This document shows positions 8,468-17,278 of a DNA stretch of 64,000 bases, piece by piece. The notes under the pieces were generated by a model. It saw only the letters and a program-made list of their open reading frames with translations, searched no databases and was not told where the DNA came from. The position numbers and the translations under genes were made by a program. Source of the stretch: Halomonas colorata (GTDB lineage Bacteria > Pseudomonadota > Gammaproteobacteria > Pseudomonadales > Halomonadaceae); assembly GCF_014897985.1 (NCBI RefSeq), contig NZ_JABUZA010000006.1, positions 1-64,000 on the forward strand, given 5' to 3'. Position 1 is the first letter of the stretch; each line of letters starts with the position of its first letter.

Positions 8468-9604
8468 ATGCGTGCGGCATTAGCGCTTAGTGCGCTTTTG
8501 ATAGCCATGTATTCACCGGCGGGCTTGGCCCGGCCGGATGAAAATGCGGCACGCCAGCAGCTAGACGCGCTAGGCCAGGAAATCGAGTCGCTCTCGCAGC
8601 GACTGAGTGCCACCGGCCAAGCGCGCGACAGCGCCGAACGTGACTTACGCGAAGTCGAGACGGAACTGGCCGAGACTCACCAGCGTCTTGATGCCCTGCA
8701 GGCCGAGCGGCGTCAGCTAGACGACGAAATGGCGCAGTTAAATCAACATCGCGAGCGCCTGGAAGGAGAGCGAACCCGTCAGTATGCGGCGCTTAGCCAG
8801 CAGTTGGCCGCCCTGTATCGATTAGGCCCTACGCCGCAGCTTAAGCTACTGCTTAATCAGGGCGACCCGGCCGAGCTGGACCGCATGCAGGCTTATCTCA
8901 ACCGGTTTACCCAAGCGCGTAACCAGCGGCTTGCCGATATCGCCCGCCTGGACGCCGCGCTTGCCGATACCCAGCACGCGCTGAATGAACGCCAAACGCG
9001 CCTGCTGAGCCTGGAAGACGAGCTGGACTCACAGCGCGCTCGACTGGTCGAGCGCACTAACGAGCGGAGTAGCGTGGTGGCAACGCTGGATGACCGCTAC
9101 GGCAGCGAAGCCGACCGGCTAGCGGACCTGAACGACAACCGAGAACAGGCGGAGCGCAAGCTGCGTGAAATACAGGCAGAACTCGCTCGCCTCGATGCCC
9201 CCACGCCTACGACCAATATCACCCGCACCCAGGGAGATTTGCCGTGGCCGGTACAAGGTGACATTACCACGGCATATAACCGTCGTGACGGGGTTCACTA
9301 TAATGGTATTGTCATTCAGGCCAGTGCCGGTACCCAGGTGGGTGCAGTGCACACCGGGCGGGTGGTATTTGCCGAATGGATGCGCGGGTTTGGCAATCTG
9401 GTGATTATCGACCATGGTGATCAGGTAATGACGCTTTACGCTCACCTGCAGCAGTTTAGCGTTCGCCCCGGCCAGCAGGTCAGCCGTGGCGATGAGATCG
9501 GTCGTGTAGGCGACAGTGGCGGGCAACCCCGCGCCGCGCTCTACTTTGAAGTACGTCAACGTGGCGAACCAATTAACCCTCAGCGTTGGATTGCGCGCCG
9601 CTGA
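8468..9604 (+). CDS. envC: murein hydrolase activator EnvC
   Basis: Periplasmic protein of 378 residues: signal peptide (about 1-21, ending GLA), a long charged coiled coil (about 25-235) and a C-terminal LytM/M23 domain (about 250-375). The LytM domain keeps the fold (VQGDITTAYNRRDGVHYNGIVI..., LYFEVRQRGEPINPQ) but lacks the aspartate of the HxxxD zinc site (HYNGI), so it should be catalytically dead, as in E. coli EnvC, which activates AmiA/AmiB at the septum. The start is 20 bp after gpmI and has no clear ribosome-binding site, suggesting coupling. Confidence 0.9.
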   Translation: MRAALALSALLIAMYSPAGLARPDENAARQQLDALGQEIESLSQRLSATGQARDSAERDLREVETELAETHQRLDALQAERRQLDDEMAQLNQHRERLEGERTRQYAALSQQLAALYRLGPTPQLKLLLNQGDPAELDRMQAYLNRFTQARNQRLADIARLDAALADTQHALNERQTRLLSLEDELDSQRARLVERTNERSSVVATLDDRYGSEADRLADLNDNREQAERKLREIQAELARLDAPTPTTNITRTQGDLPWPVQGDITTAYNRRDGVHYNGIVIQASAGTQVGAVHTGRVVFAEWMRGFGNLVIIDHGDQVMTLYAHLQQFSVRPGQQVSRGDEIGRVGDSGGQPRAALYFEVRQRGEPINPQRWIARR

Positions 9605-9679
9605 CGGGATAAGCTGAAACGCATTAATGTCAACTAAGGTGGCGCTTTGTAACGCTGCCTATCGCCTTGCGGAGTCTGC

Positions 9680-10984
9680 ATGACGCCATTTGTTACCGAC
9701 GTATCGGCCCCTGCCAAGCGACTCTTGGCTACCCTGCTTCCCCTTGCGCTACTGTCGGCCCCGCTACCGCTGCTTGCTCAGCCAGCCAACCAATCGGTAG
9801 CCGATGACCTGCCGCTTGAAGAGATCCAGACCTTCGCCGAGGTATTCGAGCGCATCAAGCGTGGCTACGTTGAAGAGGTCGATGACCGCACTCTCTTGCG
9901 TAACGCCATGCGCGGCATGCTGAGCGAGCTGGATCCGCACTCGGCGTATCTCGATGAAGAGGAATACCAAAGCCTGCGTGAAACCACCCAGGGCGAGTTT
10001 GGCGGTATCGGTATCGAAGTGGGCATGGAGAACGGGCAGCTGGTGGTGGTAACACCCATCGACGATACCCCAGCCTCACGGGCAGGGCTGCTGTCACGCG
10101 ATGTGATCATTGCCATCAACGGTACGCCTACCGAAAGCATGTCGCTGCAGGAAGCGGTGACCATGATGCGCGGCGAACCGGGCAGCGAGCTGCGTATTTC
10201 CGTGCTGCGCACGGGCGAAGAGACGCCGCGCACCTTTACGCTGAACCGCGAAGTGATTCGCAGTGAAAGCGTCAAGCACGAGCTGCTTGAGCCAGGCTAT
10301 GGTTATTTACGCATCAGCCAGTTCCAGGCGCGCACTACGGAGCAGGCACGCCAGGCGATTGAGCGCATGATGCGCGAGCAGCCGCTGGAAGGCCTGATCC
10401 TTGATCTGCGTAACAACCCCGGCGGTATCCTGCAGGCCGCGGCTGGCGTGGCGGATCTCTTTTTAGATGACGGTTTGATCGTGTACACCGAAGGACGCCT
10501 TTCTGACACTGAGCTTTCGTTCTCAGCCTCGCCAGATACCCCCGCAGGCGATATTCCCCTGGTGGTGCTGATTAATAGCGGCAGCGCATCGGCCGCAGAA
10601 ATTGTTGCCGGCGCCCTGCAGGATCAGCGGCGCGGCGTGATTATGGGCACCGATAGCTTCGGCAAGGGCTCGGTTCAGCAAATTATGCCGCTGGGTAATG
10701 GCGAAGGCCTGAAGCTCACCACGGCGCTCTACTACACGCCGAACGGGCGCTCCATTCAGGCCCAGGGCATTGTTCCAGATGTAGAGGTGGTGCGCGGCCG
10801 CCTCGAAGTGGCCGAAAGCCGCCTGGAACTTCGCGAGTCGGATTTAGGCGGCCACCTGGACGCCCAGCAGCCAGCAACACAGGCACGCATGTCAGCGACT
10901 GAACGGCTGCGCGACGACTACCAGATGAGCGAAGCGCTTAACTTGCTTAAAGCACTCAACGTGGTGGATCGCCGCCGCCGTTAA
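9680..10984 (+). CDS. ctpA: carboxy-terminal processing protease, S41 family
   Basis: Exported serine protease of 434 residues. It has a signal peptide (about 1-33, LLA cleavage), a PDZ domain (about 100-185, GGIGIEV...TPASRAGLLSRDVIIAING) and the S41 catalytic domain with Ser about 304 in GSASAAE and Lys about 329 in FGKGSVQ. Family members trim C-termini of periplasmic proteins and regulate cell-wall hydrolases, which fits its place after envC. GGAG lies 5 bp before the ATG. Its stop codon overlaps that of the convergent ubiI by four bases. Confidence 0.95.
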   Translation: MTPFVTDVSAPAKRLLATLLPLALLSAPLPLLAQPANQSVADDLPLEEIQTFAEVFERIKRGYVEEVDDRTLLRNAMRGMLSELDPHSAYLDEEEYQSLRETTQGEFGGIGIEVGMENGQLVVVTPIDDTPASRAGLLSRDVIIAINGTPTESMSLQEAVTMMRGEPGSELRISVLRTGEETPRTFTLNREVIRSESVKHELLEPGYGYLRISQFQARTTEQARQAIERMMREQPLEGLILDLRNNPGGILQAAAGVADLFLDDGLIVYTEGRLSDTELSFSASPDTPAGDIPLVVLINSGSASAAEIVAGALQDQRRGVIMGTDSFGKGSVQQIMPLGNGEGLKLTTALYYTPNGRSIQAQGIVPDVEVVRGRLEVAESRLELRESDLGGHLDAQQPATQARMSATERLRDDYQMSEALNLLKALNVVDRRRR

Positions 10985-12234
10985 CGACAGCTAAGCGGCA
11001 GGCGCCCGCGCTCTCCGGTGGCCTGCCGCATTACCATCCGCTTTAAAGGACTGAGTCGATTCATACCGCTCATGCCCAGGTTGCGCACTAACGTCAACAC
11101 CGGCATTTGGGTACCAAATAGCTCTCTAAAACCCTTCATCAGGCCTAGCATGGCGCTATTGTCCAGACGCCGCCGACGCTCATAGCGGCGTAGCGTACTT
11201 AGCTCGCCCCAGGGGGCACCGCGTCGCCAGGCACTAATCACTTCTTCGGCAAGTACCGCTGCATCCATCAGGCCCAGATTAACGCCCTGCCCTGCCAGTG
11301 GGTGAATACTGTGTGCGGCATCGCCCACCAGCGCAAAGTGCGCCAGCACATACTGCTTTGCATGGCGCTGCACCAGCGGAAAACGGTATGTCTGATCACA
11401 GGCGACAACGTCGCCCAAACGATGGCCAAATGCCTCGTCTAGCGCCTGGCCCAAAGCTTCGCGCGATAACTGGCCAAGCGTTGAGGCGTGCTCAGGCGTG
11501 GTCGACCAGACAATTGAGCAATAACGCGCGTCGCCGTCCACGGTAAGCGGTAAAAAAGCCAGCGGCCCGCCCGCCAGAAACGCTTGGCGCGCAGTGCTGC
11601 CATGGGTTTGCGTGCACTTGATGGTAGTGACCACGGCTTCCTGGCCCATGTCATCACTGACAACGTCTATCTCGGCCATTTCGCGCAGCGTTGAGCGCGC
11701 GCCGTCCGCCGCCACCAGCAACGGCGCATGCAGTGTGCGCCCGTCAGCCAGCTTCAACCAGCGCCCGGTGACCGAGGTTTGCAGCGCCCGTAACGTCGCC
11801 CCAAAAAAGCACGTTACGTTGGGGTGACCAAGCACCTGATCGTTTAGCGCTGCTTGGGTGACCGCGTTTTCAACGATATGTCCAAGCACGGACACCCCGG
11901 CTTCATCGGCAGAAAAGTTGATCTCCCCACTGCCATCGGCGTCCCAGACCTGCATATAGCGGTAAGGCGTTACACGACACTCGGCCATCGCGGGCCATAC
12001 GCCCAAATGGGTGAGCAAGCGCTGGGATACCGGCGTTAATGCGCTTACCCGAGGGCCTGGCAGCGCCTTGTCGATCGACTCCCAGCCAAGCGGCTCGTTA
12101 CGTGTCTCAACTAATCCAACGCGTATGCCCGCCTGCGCCAGCAAGGCAACCAGCGCCGTCCCGACTACGCCCGCACCAACGACGACAACGTCAAAGCATT
12201 GGGTAGGGTCAGTTTGTGTCGCATGCGTATCCAT
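10981..12234 (-). CDS. ubiI: FAD-dependent ubiquinone hydroxylase UbiI/VisC
   Basis: Flavoprotein monooxygenase of 417 residues in the UbiH/UbiF/COQ6 family, hydroxylating the ubiquinone ring (C5 for UbiI). It has the FAD Rossmann motif VVGAGVVGTALVALL (19-33) and the GD motif LVGDAAHSIHPLAGQGVNLGL. The position after ubiH in a ygfB-pepP-ubiH-ubiI run is the classical one, which separates UbiI from UbiF. AAGGA lies 5 bp before the ATG. Confidence 0.9.
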   Translation of the reverse strand: MDTHATQTDPTQCFDVVVVGAGVVGTALVALLAQAGIRVGLVETRNEPLGWESIDKALPGPRVSALTPVSQRLLTHLGVWPAMAECRVTPYRYMQVWDADGSGEINFSADEAGVSVLGHIVENAVTQAALNDQVLGHPNVTCFFGATLRALQTSVTGRWLKLADGRTLHAPLLVAADGARSTLREMAEIDVVSDDMGQEAVVTTIKCTQTHGSTARQAFLAGGPLAFLPLTVDGDARYCSIVWSTTPEHASTLGQLSREALGQALDEAFGHRLGDVVACDQTYRFPLVQRHAKQYVLAHFALVGDAAHSIHPLAGQGVNLGLMDAAVLAEEVISAWRRGAPWGELSTLRRYERRRRLDNSAMLGLMKGFRELFGTQMPVLTLVRNLGMSGMNRLSPLKRMVMRQATGERGRLPLSCR

Positions 12235-12310
12235 AGCGTTCCTTGGGTCTGATCTTGATTATCCTGCGGTTGGTTCGCGCTTTACTTAAGCCCGGGCGAG
12301 CGGTTGATAA

Positions 12311-13540
12311 TTAACGCTCCAAACCCATCGCCCGGCGTGCTAAGCCGCGACGCAACGGCCCAATTAGATTAAGGCCAATCAGTCCCGCGGCTCTGGCATG
12401 CGGCAGTAACGGCAATGATTGACCAAACAGGCGCACCAGGCCATCGCTAAAGTGAATCACATTGCTGCGATCACGCGCCCGCTTTTGCTCAAAAGCCAGC
12501 AGCGTGGCCATATCGCCCAGTGACCGCTTGGCCTGTTCGCCCTGCTCAAGTGCTTCGACTAAATCCATGATACCGCGCAGCGCCAGATTAAAGCCCTGCC
12601 CGGCGACCGGATGCAGTGCATGGGCGGCGTTGCCCAGAACCGCAAGCCCTGGGCGAACCGGTTCTTCTGCCGTCACCAGCGAAAGCGGATAGCTATAGCG
12701 CTTGCCTGCCCGGATAAAGCGTCCTACACGATCGCCAAAAGCGGCCTGTAACTGAGAGAGGAATTCGCGATCCGGCAACGCCATTCGCGCCTGCTCCTGT
12801 CCCGAAGGGTGTGTCCATATCAATTCCATTGCCTGTCCGGGAAGAGGCAGAAGAGCCATCGGCCCTTCCTGGGTAAAACGCTCATAAGCCACCCCTTGGT
12901 GGGGCTGGCTGATACCTACATGAGCAATCAGTGCGGTCTGCTCATAGGAGTTACGCCGGCTGCTGATGCCCAACTGCTCTTTAAGGCCCGAACGGCCACC
13001 GTCGGCAAGTACGGTTAATGCTGCACGCAGTTCGCTACCGTCAGAAAGGCGCAAGTAGTGGCCGTTTGCTTCAGGTGAGAGCTTGTCTACCTTGGCCGGG
13101 CAATACCACTCGACCGGCAGGGTTCTTAAGTGGCGATGAAGCACCCGTCCCATCCAGGCATTGGGAATAACATGCCCCAACGCATCGACACCCAGTTCCT
13201 GAGCGCTGAGGCGCGTAGCACCCAATCGCCCGCGCTCGCTGATATGAATATTTCGAATAGGTGTCGATTCCGCCTGCATGGCCTCCCAGACGCCCAACTG
13301 GCGAAAGCGCTGCGCAGAGCCCTCGGCAATAGCGCTTGCCCGGGCGTCAAAGCTTGGCTGCCAACTCTCGTCAAGCGGCGCGTCATTAAGCGGGGCCGCT
13401 TCGATAATTGCGACTTTCCAACCATAGCGCTCGATCAGTGGAGCCAGTGCGCAGCCTAAGCTGGCGCCCACTAGCCCACCCCCGACGATGACAATATCGT
13501 GGGTGGTCGTCTGTGCTGGCGTATGCCCCGACTGCGCCAT
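12311..13540 (-). CDS. ubiH: 2-octaprenyl-6-methoxyphenol hydroxylase UbiH
   Basis: FAD monooxygenase of 409 residues that hydroxylates C1 of the ubiquinone ring. It has the FAD motif IVGGGLVGASLG (18-29) and LAVLGNAAHALHPVAGQGFNLAL, where Asn replaces the usual Asp, a UbiH hallmark. It lies 76 bp before ubiI. A short palindrome at 13586-13598 upstream may be its operator. The pathway is oxygen-dependent, consistent with an aerobe. Confidence 0.92.
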   Translation of the reverse strand: MAQSGHTPAQTTTHDIVIVGGGLVGASLGCALAPLIERYGWKVAIIEAAPLNDAPLDESWQPSFDARASAIAEGSAQRFRQLGVWEAMQAESTPIRNIHISERGRLGATRLSAQELGVDALGHVIPNAWMGRVLHRHLRTLPVEWYCPAKVDKLSPEANGHYLRLSDGSELRAALTVLADGGRSGLKEQLGISSRRNSYEQTALIAHVGISQPHQGVAYERFTQEGPMALLPLPGQAMELIWTHPSGQEQARMALPDREFLSQLQAAFGDRVGRFIRAGKRYSYPLSLVTAEEPVRPGLAVLGNAAHALHPVAGQGFNLALRGIMDLVEALEQGEQAKRSLGDMATLLAFEQKRARDRSNVIHFSDGLVRLFGQSLPLLPHARAAGLIGLNLIGPLRRGLARRAMGLER

Positions 13541-13585
13541 TGGCGTCTCCTGTTCACTAACTCACCACCACCCTGTAATGGTGTA

Positions 13586-13598
13586 ATGTAATTTACAT
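13586..13598. promoter_or_regulatory. 13-bp palindrome upstream of ubiH
   Basis: ATGTAATTTACAT: perfect six-base arms around one central base, in the 89-bp space between pepP and ubiH, inside an AT-rich patch about 45 bp before the ubiH start. It looks like a binding site for a dimeric regulator; which one is unknown. Confidence 0.3.
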
Positions 13599-13629
13599 AA
13601 TGCCAACTCAAGCCGTATGAAACTGCTTA

Positions 13630-14967
13630 TTATTTAACCATCAGCGCTTCAATGTCAGCTACTTGCTTTGGCACACCCGACGTCAGGTTTTCATGACCAT
13701 GAGCAGTCACGACCAAATTATCCTCGATGCGAATACCTACGCCCCGATAAGGCTCTGGGATATCATCTTCATCAGGAATATAAAGACCCGGCTCAACGGT
13801 CAAAACCATTCCAGCGGCAAGCGGGCGCGGTGTCTGCTCATCCAGCCGGTAGGTGCCCACATCATGAACATCCAGGCCCAGCCAGTGAGAGGTGGAATGC
13901 AGGTAAAAGCGTCGATAGCTTTCATCATCGATTCGCGCCTGTACATCGCCTTCCAGCAGGCCCAACGTCATCAGTCCCGCGGTTAGATCCTTCACCACAG
14001 TCTGATGGATATCGATAAGCGTGGCGCCAGGTTTTACCGCCTCGACTGCCCGCTCCTGGGCATCAAGCACGACCTGATAGAGGGCTCGCTGCGCATCACT
14101 AAACCGGCCGCCCACCGGAAAGGTGCGCGTAATATCGCCTGCATAGAGATCAAACTCTACACCCGCATCAATCAACACCAGTGTGTCATCGACTAACCGC
14201 GCATCGTTCTCAATATAGTGCAATACACAGGCATTGGCGCCGCCGCCCACAATGGTGCTGTAGGCGGGCGCACTGCCGCCCTGCCAGACAAACTCATGCT
14301 CAAGCTCGGCCTGCAGCTGGTACTCGAAAAGCCCGGGGCGAGATACCTGCATAGCGCGCACATGGGCCTTGGCCGACACCGCGGCGGCGTGACGCAACAG
14401 GTCAATTTCCGCTGCGCTTTTAATCAGACGCATCTCATGAATCAATCCACTAACGTCAAGCCAGCCCTTTAACGGCGCCTGCCCACGACGAAGCCCGGCC
14501 AGCGCGGCAGAAAAAGCTTCTTCGGCAATGCCTAGCGCGTCGGGATTATCCAGCGGCATATAAAGCAGTTCGCGCCCTTCAAGCAGAGCGGGTAACAGCG
14601 TTTCACGATCAGCATTTTCAAATGCCTGATCAATACCATGCTCGCGCTCAACGCCTCGGGCACCCAGACGACGGCCGGTCCATGCTTCCTTCGTCGGGTC
14701 GCGGTCCTGGCAGAACACAATACTTTCTCCCGCCTCACGCCCCGGCAGCAGAACCAACAGCGCATCAGGTTCGATAATCCCGGTCAGATAGTAAAAATCG
14801 CTGTTTTGACGAAACGCGTATTCGCTATCGTGAGAACGGGTAACCAGTGAGGCGCCGGGCAGTACAACCGCTGCATTGGCAGGCAACTGCGCCATCAAAG
14901 CGTCACGGCGCGTGCGATACTCACTCACGGTGATCGCGGGCGGCCGGGGAAGTAGCTCAGGCAACAT
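13630..14967 (-). CDS. pepP: Xaa-Pro aminopeptidase P
   Basis: Dinuclear-metal peptidase of 445 residues (E. coli PepP 441) removing N-terminal residues that precede proline. It has the N-terminal creatinase-like domain (about 1-170) and a pita-bread catalytic domain with metal ligands in LIDAGVEFDLYAGDITRTFP, the histidine in HSTSHWLGLDVHD, and glutamates in TVEPGLYI and GVGIRIEDN. It lies between ygfB and ubiH, the conserved order. Confidence 0.95.
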   Translation of the reverse strand: MLPELLPRPPAITVSEYRTRRDALMAQLPANAAVVLPGASLVTRSHDSEYAFRQNSDFYYLTGIIEPDALLVLLPGREAGESIVFCQDRDPTKEAWTGRRLGARGVEREHGIDQAFENADRETLLPALLEGRELLYMPLDNPDALGIAEEAFSAALAGLRRGQAPLKGWLDVSGLIHEMRLIKSAAEIDLLRHAAAVSAKAHVRAMQVSRPGLFEYQLQAELEHEFVWQGGSAPAYSTIVGGGANACVLHYIENDARLVDDTLVLIDAGVEFDLYAGDITRTFPVGGRFSDAQRALYQVVLDAQERAVEAVKPGATLIDIHQTVVKDLTAGLMTLGLLEGDVQARIDDESYRRFYLHSTSHWLGLDVHDVGTYRLDEQTPRPLAAGMVLTVEPGLYIPDEDDIPEPYRGVGIRIEDNLVVTAHGHENLTSGVPKQVADIEALMVK

Positions 14968-14982
14968 ACAGACTCCGAAAGA

Positions 14983-15561
14983 TTAGTGAACGGGCGCGTC
15001 GGCTTGCTCGACCTGGGGTTTACCCGGGTGCTGCTCGGTATACAGCAGCATGGCTGCCATACGTACATGCTCAGTCAGGGCAAATAGATCGTTTTCATTT
15101 TCAGGACTGTCGTCGATATCTGTTTCGATATGGCCGATGCCCGCCAAGTCGTCAATGGCTTCACACAGGGTTTGCGACCAGCGCTCGCGAAGCTCCCCAT
15201 CCACTACGTCCTCGACCACTTCCATAAAGCCCAGCGTCCACTCTTTTAGCCCCTGGGCCTGCTCACCTAACGAGAACAGCTCATCAGGCAGTAGCGGGGC
15301 GAAGTTCAGGTCGCTGGCGCTAAGTGCTTCCAGCGTTTGCCGACGCCAGCCCAACAGACGCTCCGCGCTGGCCTGATCGCGAGGCTGCTCAACCCCCAGG
15401 CTGATGCACACTTCTTCAAGCCAGGCTTCTGCGCTGACATCACGCAGCGCCAAAAGCGCACTTAAGCGACCATCCAAAAAAGCCGGTGACTGCATGCTTC
15501 CATGCAACAGAAAAACATCGGCAACGTCAGAAAAATCCTGGCGTTCATCGATCAGTGACAT
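14983..15561 (-). CDS. ygfB: UPF0149 family protein YgfB
   Basis: Conserved 192-residue helical protein; a family member in Pseudomonas aeruginosa affects expression of programmed-cell-death and beta-lactam-resistance genes. The family features are LHGSMQSPAFLDGRLSALL near the start, FAPLLPDELFSLGEQAQGLKEW in the middle and an acidic ENENDLFALTEHVRMAAMLLY tail. It heads the pepP-ubiH-ubiI run and is divergent from zapA. Confidence 0.9.
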   Translation of the reverse strand: MSLIDERQDFSDVADVFLLHGSMQSPAFLDGRLSALLALRDVSAEAWLEEVCISLGVEQPRDQASAERLLGWRRQTLEALSASDLNFAPLLPDELFSLGEQAQGLKEWTLGFMEVVEDVVDGELRERWSQTLCEAIDDLAGIGHIETDIDDSPENENDLFALTEHVRMAAMLLYTEQHPGKPQVEQADAPVH

Positions 15562-15721
15562 AGTAATAACTCGCTGTGTAAATGGATCATACGTTAAGAC
15601 ATCCCGGCATCTTGCGCGTTGACCCCGCGCAAGCGCCTCTCTTATAGTGAGCGACGTCTGTTTTTCCTATGCCATGATGTTAACGCATTGGGCCCCTCGC
15701 TGGCCCGCGCCGGAGCTTTAA

Positions 15722-16021
15722 ATGAGTAACGCCAAGCGGCCAACGAAAGAAATTACCCTTCTCGGGCGCAGCTATATGATTGCCTGCGATACAGGAGAAG
15801 AAGCCAAGCTTGATCGCGCAGCTCGCTACCTGGACCGTGCCATGAATGGCATTAATGCACAAAGTGGCACCCTGGGCAGTGAACGGGTCACGCTGATAGC
15901 AGCGCTTAATATCACCCATGAGCTACTGGAAGCCCTGGATGAGCATCGCGCAAGCGAAGCCAACTTAAACCGGTTGAACGATCGCCTTGAGCGGGCATTG
16001 GCTAAAACCCGCCAACCTTAG
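15722..16021 (+). CDS. zapA: cell division protein ZapA
   Basis: FtsZ-ring stabiliser of 99 residues. The N-terminal ITLLGRSYMIACDTGEEAKLDRAARYLDRAM block is the FtsZ-binding domain and the C-terminal half is coiled coil. GGAG lies 6-7 bp before the ATG. The order zapA, 6S RNA, fau is conserved from enterics to pseudomonads. Confidence 0.95.
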   Translation: MSNAKRPTKEITLLGRSYMIACDTGEEAKLDRAARYLDRAMNGINAQSGTLGSERVTLIAALNITHELLEALDEHRASEANLNRLNDRLERALAKTRQP

Positions 16022-16041
16022 TTAACCTTTCACTCAACACT

Positions 16042-16069
16042 TTGGCATCGCCGCTGGCTCTGTTAGGAT
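16042..16069 (+). promoter_or_regulatory. 6S RNA promoter
   Basis: -35 TTGGCA (16042-16047), 16-bp spacer, -10 TAGGAT (16064-16069), with transcription expected at about 16076, exactly where the closing stem of 6S RNA begins. Confidence 0.65.
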
Positions 16070-16075
16070 AGCGGG

Positions 16076-16256
16076 GTTCCCTGGGGTGTACGCCAGTCGT
16101 TATAGTCCCTCGAGCCTATGCGCAGTACCCAGGGGGCCAAATGCTAGCCAGCCCCGTGTGCATGTCCGTGCGTCGGAAAGCCTGACGGTCTGGCTGCGGC
16201 CACCCACTCTGAACCAGTAGGTTCAGGGCCAGAATGACAGCGGCACTCTGGGGAAC
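16076..16256 (+). ncRNA. ssrS: 6S RNA
   Basis: RNA of about 181 nt that mimics an open promoter and sequesters sigma-70 RNA polymerase. The ends pair in a long closing stem (16076-16088 with 16244-16256; GTTCCC with GGGAAC and further pairs including G-U). Internal hallmarks are GTGTACGCCAGTCG near the 5' end, GTGCATGTCCG, GGAAAGCCTG and the late hairpin CTGAACCAGTAGGTTCAG. Its place between zapA and fau is the standard one. Confidence 0.9.
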
Positions 16257-16265
16257 ACTTATTTT

Positions 16266-16892
16266 ATGGATAGCCTGCATCATCCTGAGGCCAAGCGCGC
16301 CTTGCGCCTTAAGCTGCGGCGTAAACGCTTTGAATTATCAAAGCAAGAGCAGCGCCAAGCCGCTCGCCGCCTTTGTCAGCAACTTAAACACCTGCCTGAA
16401 ATTCAACGTGCTCGGCGTATCAGCTTATATCTGCCGGTAAACGGTGAAATTGATCCAACCCCTCTGTTGTCCTGGTTTCGTCAGCGAAATGTCGACGTCT
16501 ATCTGCCCGTACTGCGTCCGCTCAGCGATAACTCACTCTGGTTTGTGGCTTACCACGCCAACACGCCCATGGTAAAAAACCGCTTTGGCATACCAGAACC
16601 GGATACACGCTTTGCCGCTCAACGCCGCAACCGGTTACCCGCCTGGGCCTTAGATACGCTTATCGTGCCGCTGGTGGGCTTTGATGCCCAGGCTAACCGC
16701 ATGGGCATGGGCGGCGGCTTTTATGACCGAAGCCTAGCCTTTATGCGTCGCCCAGGCCCTGCGCCTGCGTTAGTCGGTGTTGCCCATGCCTTCCAGCAGG
16801 TTGAATCGCTACCCGTGGAACCTTGGGACGTACCCTTAAGCGCCGTCGTCAGCGACCTTGGCGTGGTGCGGGCAGGCAAAAAAAAGAGCTGA
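16266..16892 (+). CDS. fau: 5-formyltetrahydrofolate cyclo-ligase
   Basis: ATP-dependent enzyme (YgfA) of 208 residues that converts 5-formyl-THF to 5,10-methenyl-THF. It has the N-terminal basic segment AKRALRLKLRRKRFELS, a YLPVNGEIDPTPLL block and the signature LIVPLVGFDAQANRMGMGGGFYDRSLA. Starting 10 bp after 6S RNA, it is probably expressed from the same transcript, as in E. coli, where it affects persister formation. Confidence 0.93.
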   Translation: MDSLHHPEAKRALRLKLRRKRFELSKQEQRQAARRLCQQLKHLPEIQRARRISLYLPVNGEIDPTPLLSWFRQRNVDVYLPVLRPLSDNSLWFVAYHANTPMVKNRFGIPEPDTRFAAQRRNRLPAWALDTLIVPLVGFDAQANRMGMGGGFYDRSLAFMRRPGPAPALVGVAHAFQQVESLPVEPWDVPLSAVVSDLGVVRAGKKKS

Positions 16893-16910
16893 CCCTGTAG
16901 GGGTCAGCTC
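16878..16910 (-). terminator. Rho-independent terminator, minus strand
   Basis: Perfect 10-bp stem GAGCTGACCC / GGGTCAGCTC (16886-16895 and 16901-16910) with a 5-nt loop; on the minus strand eight Ts follow. On the plus strand it lacks a T run, so it serves a leftward transcript, which supports a real gene at 16954-17103. Confidence 0.85.
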
Positions 16911-16953
16911 GTATCGCCTTATAGTGACGGGCGGTGATGCCCTGACGTTACGG

Positions 16954-17103
16954 TTAACTTCCCGATAACGCTTGCGCATAGCCAGTGGCCAATACGCCTA
17001 ATAAAAACACCACCGTTAATGCCATCACCATATCAGGCTTCTTACGCCGCATGCCGCTTCTCCACCACTTACGCCATTGCACTAGTGCATCATCCCAACT
17101 CAT
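16954..17103 (-). CDS. small single-pass membrane protein, 49 residues, function unknown
   Basis: ATG-to-TAA frame starting MSWDDALVQWRKWWRSGMRR and followed by KKPDM, then one transmembrane helix (VMALTVVFLLGVLATGYA, about 25-43) and a short tail. The N-terminal half is Trp/Arg-rich, so positive charges lie on the likely cytoplasmic side. A strong minus-strand terminator lies 44 bp downstream. No good ribosome-binding site is visible. I do not recognise a family. It sits between fau and ilvA in an otherwise empty 380-bp stretch. Confidence 0.5.
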   Translation of the reverse strand: MSWDDALVQWRKWWRSGMRRKKPDMVMALTVVFLLGVLATGYAQALSGS

Positions 17104-17278
17104 TGAGAGGGGATGAGGCTTCTCATAAATTCGCTGATGACTATAGGACTATAAGGGCCTCAATGACAACGGCAAAACAGACTATTTTTTAGCTTATTTA
17201 GACGTTTTGATAATTTATCAGCCCTTGGCAGCCCTGGACTAAGCGGTTAGTAACTACTTACCTACACAAAGCAGCTTA

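Noticed and set aside
9240..9600. EnvC LytM domain missing zinc ligands as a possible defect
   Set aside because: EnvC-type activators normally have a degenerate LytM site, so this is expected and not damage.
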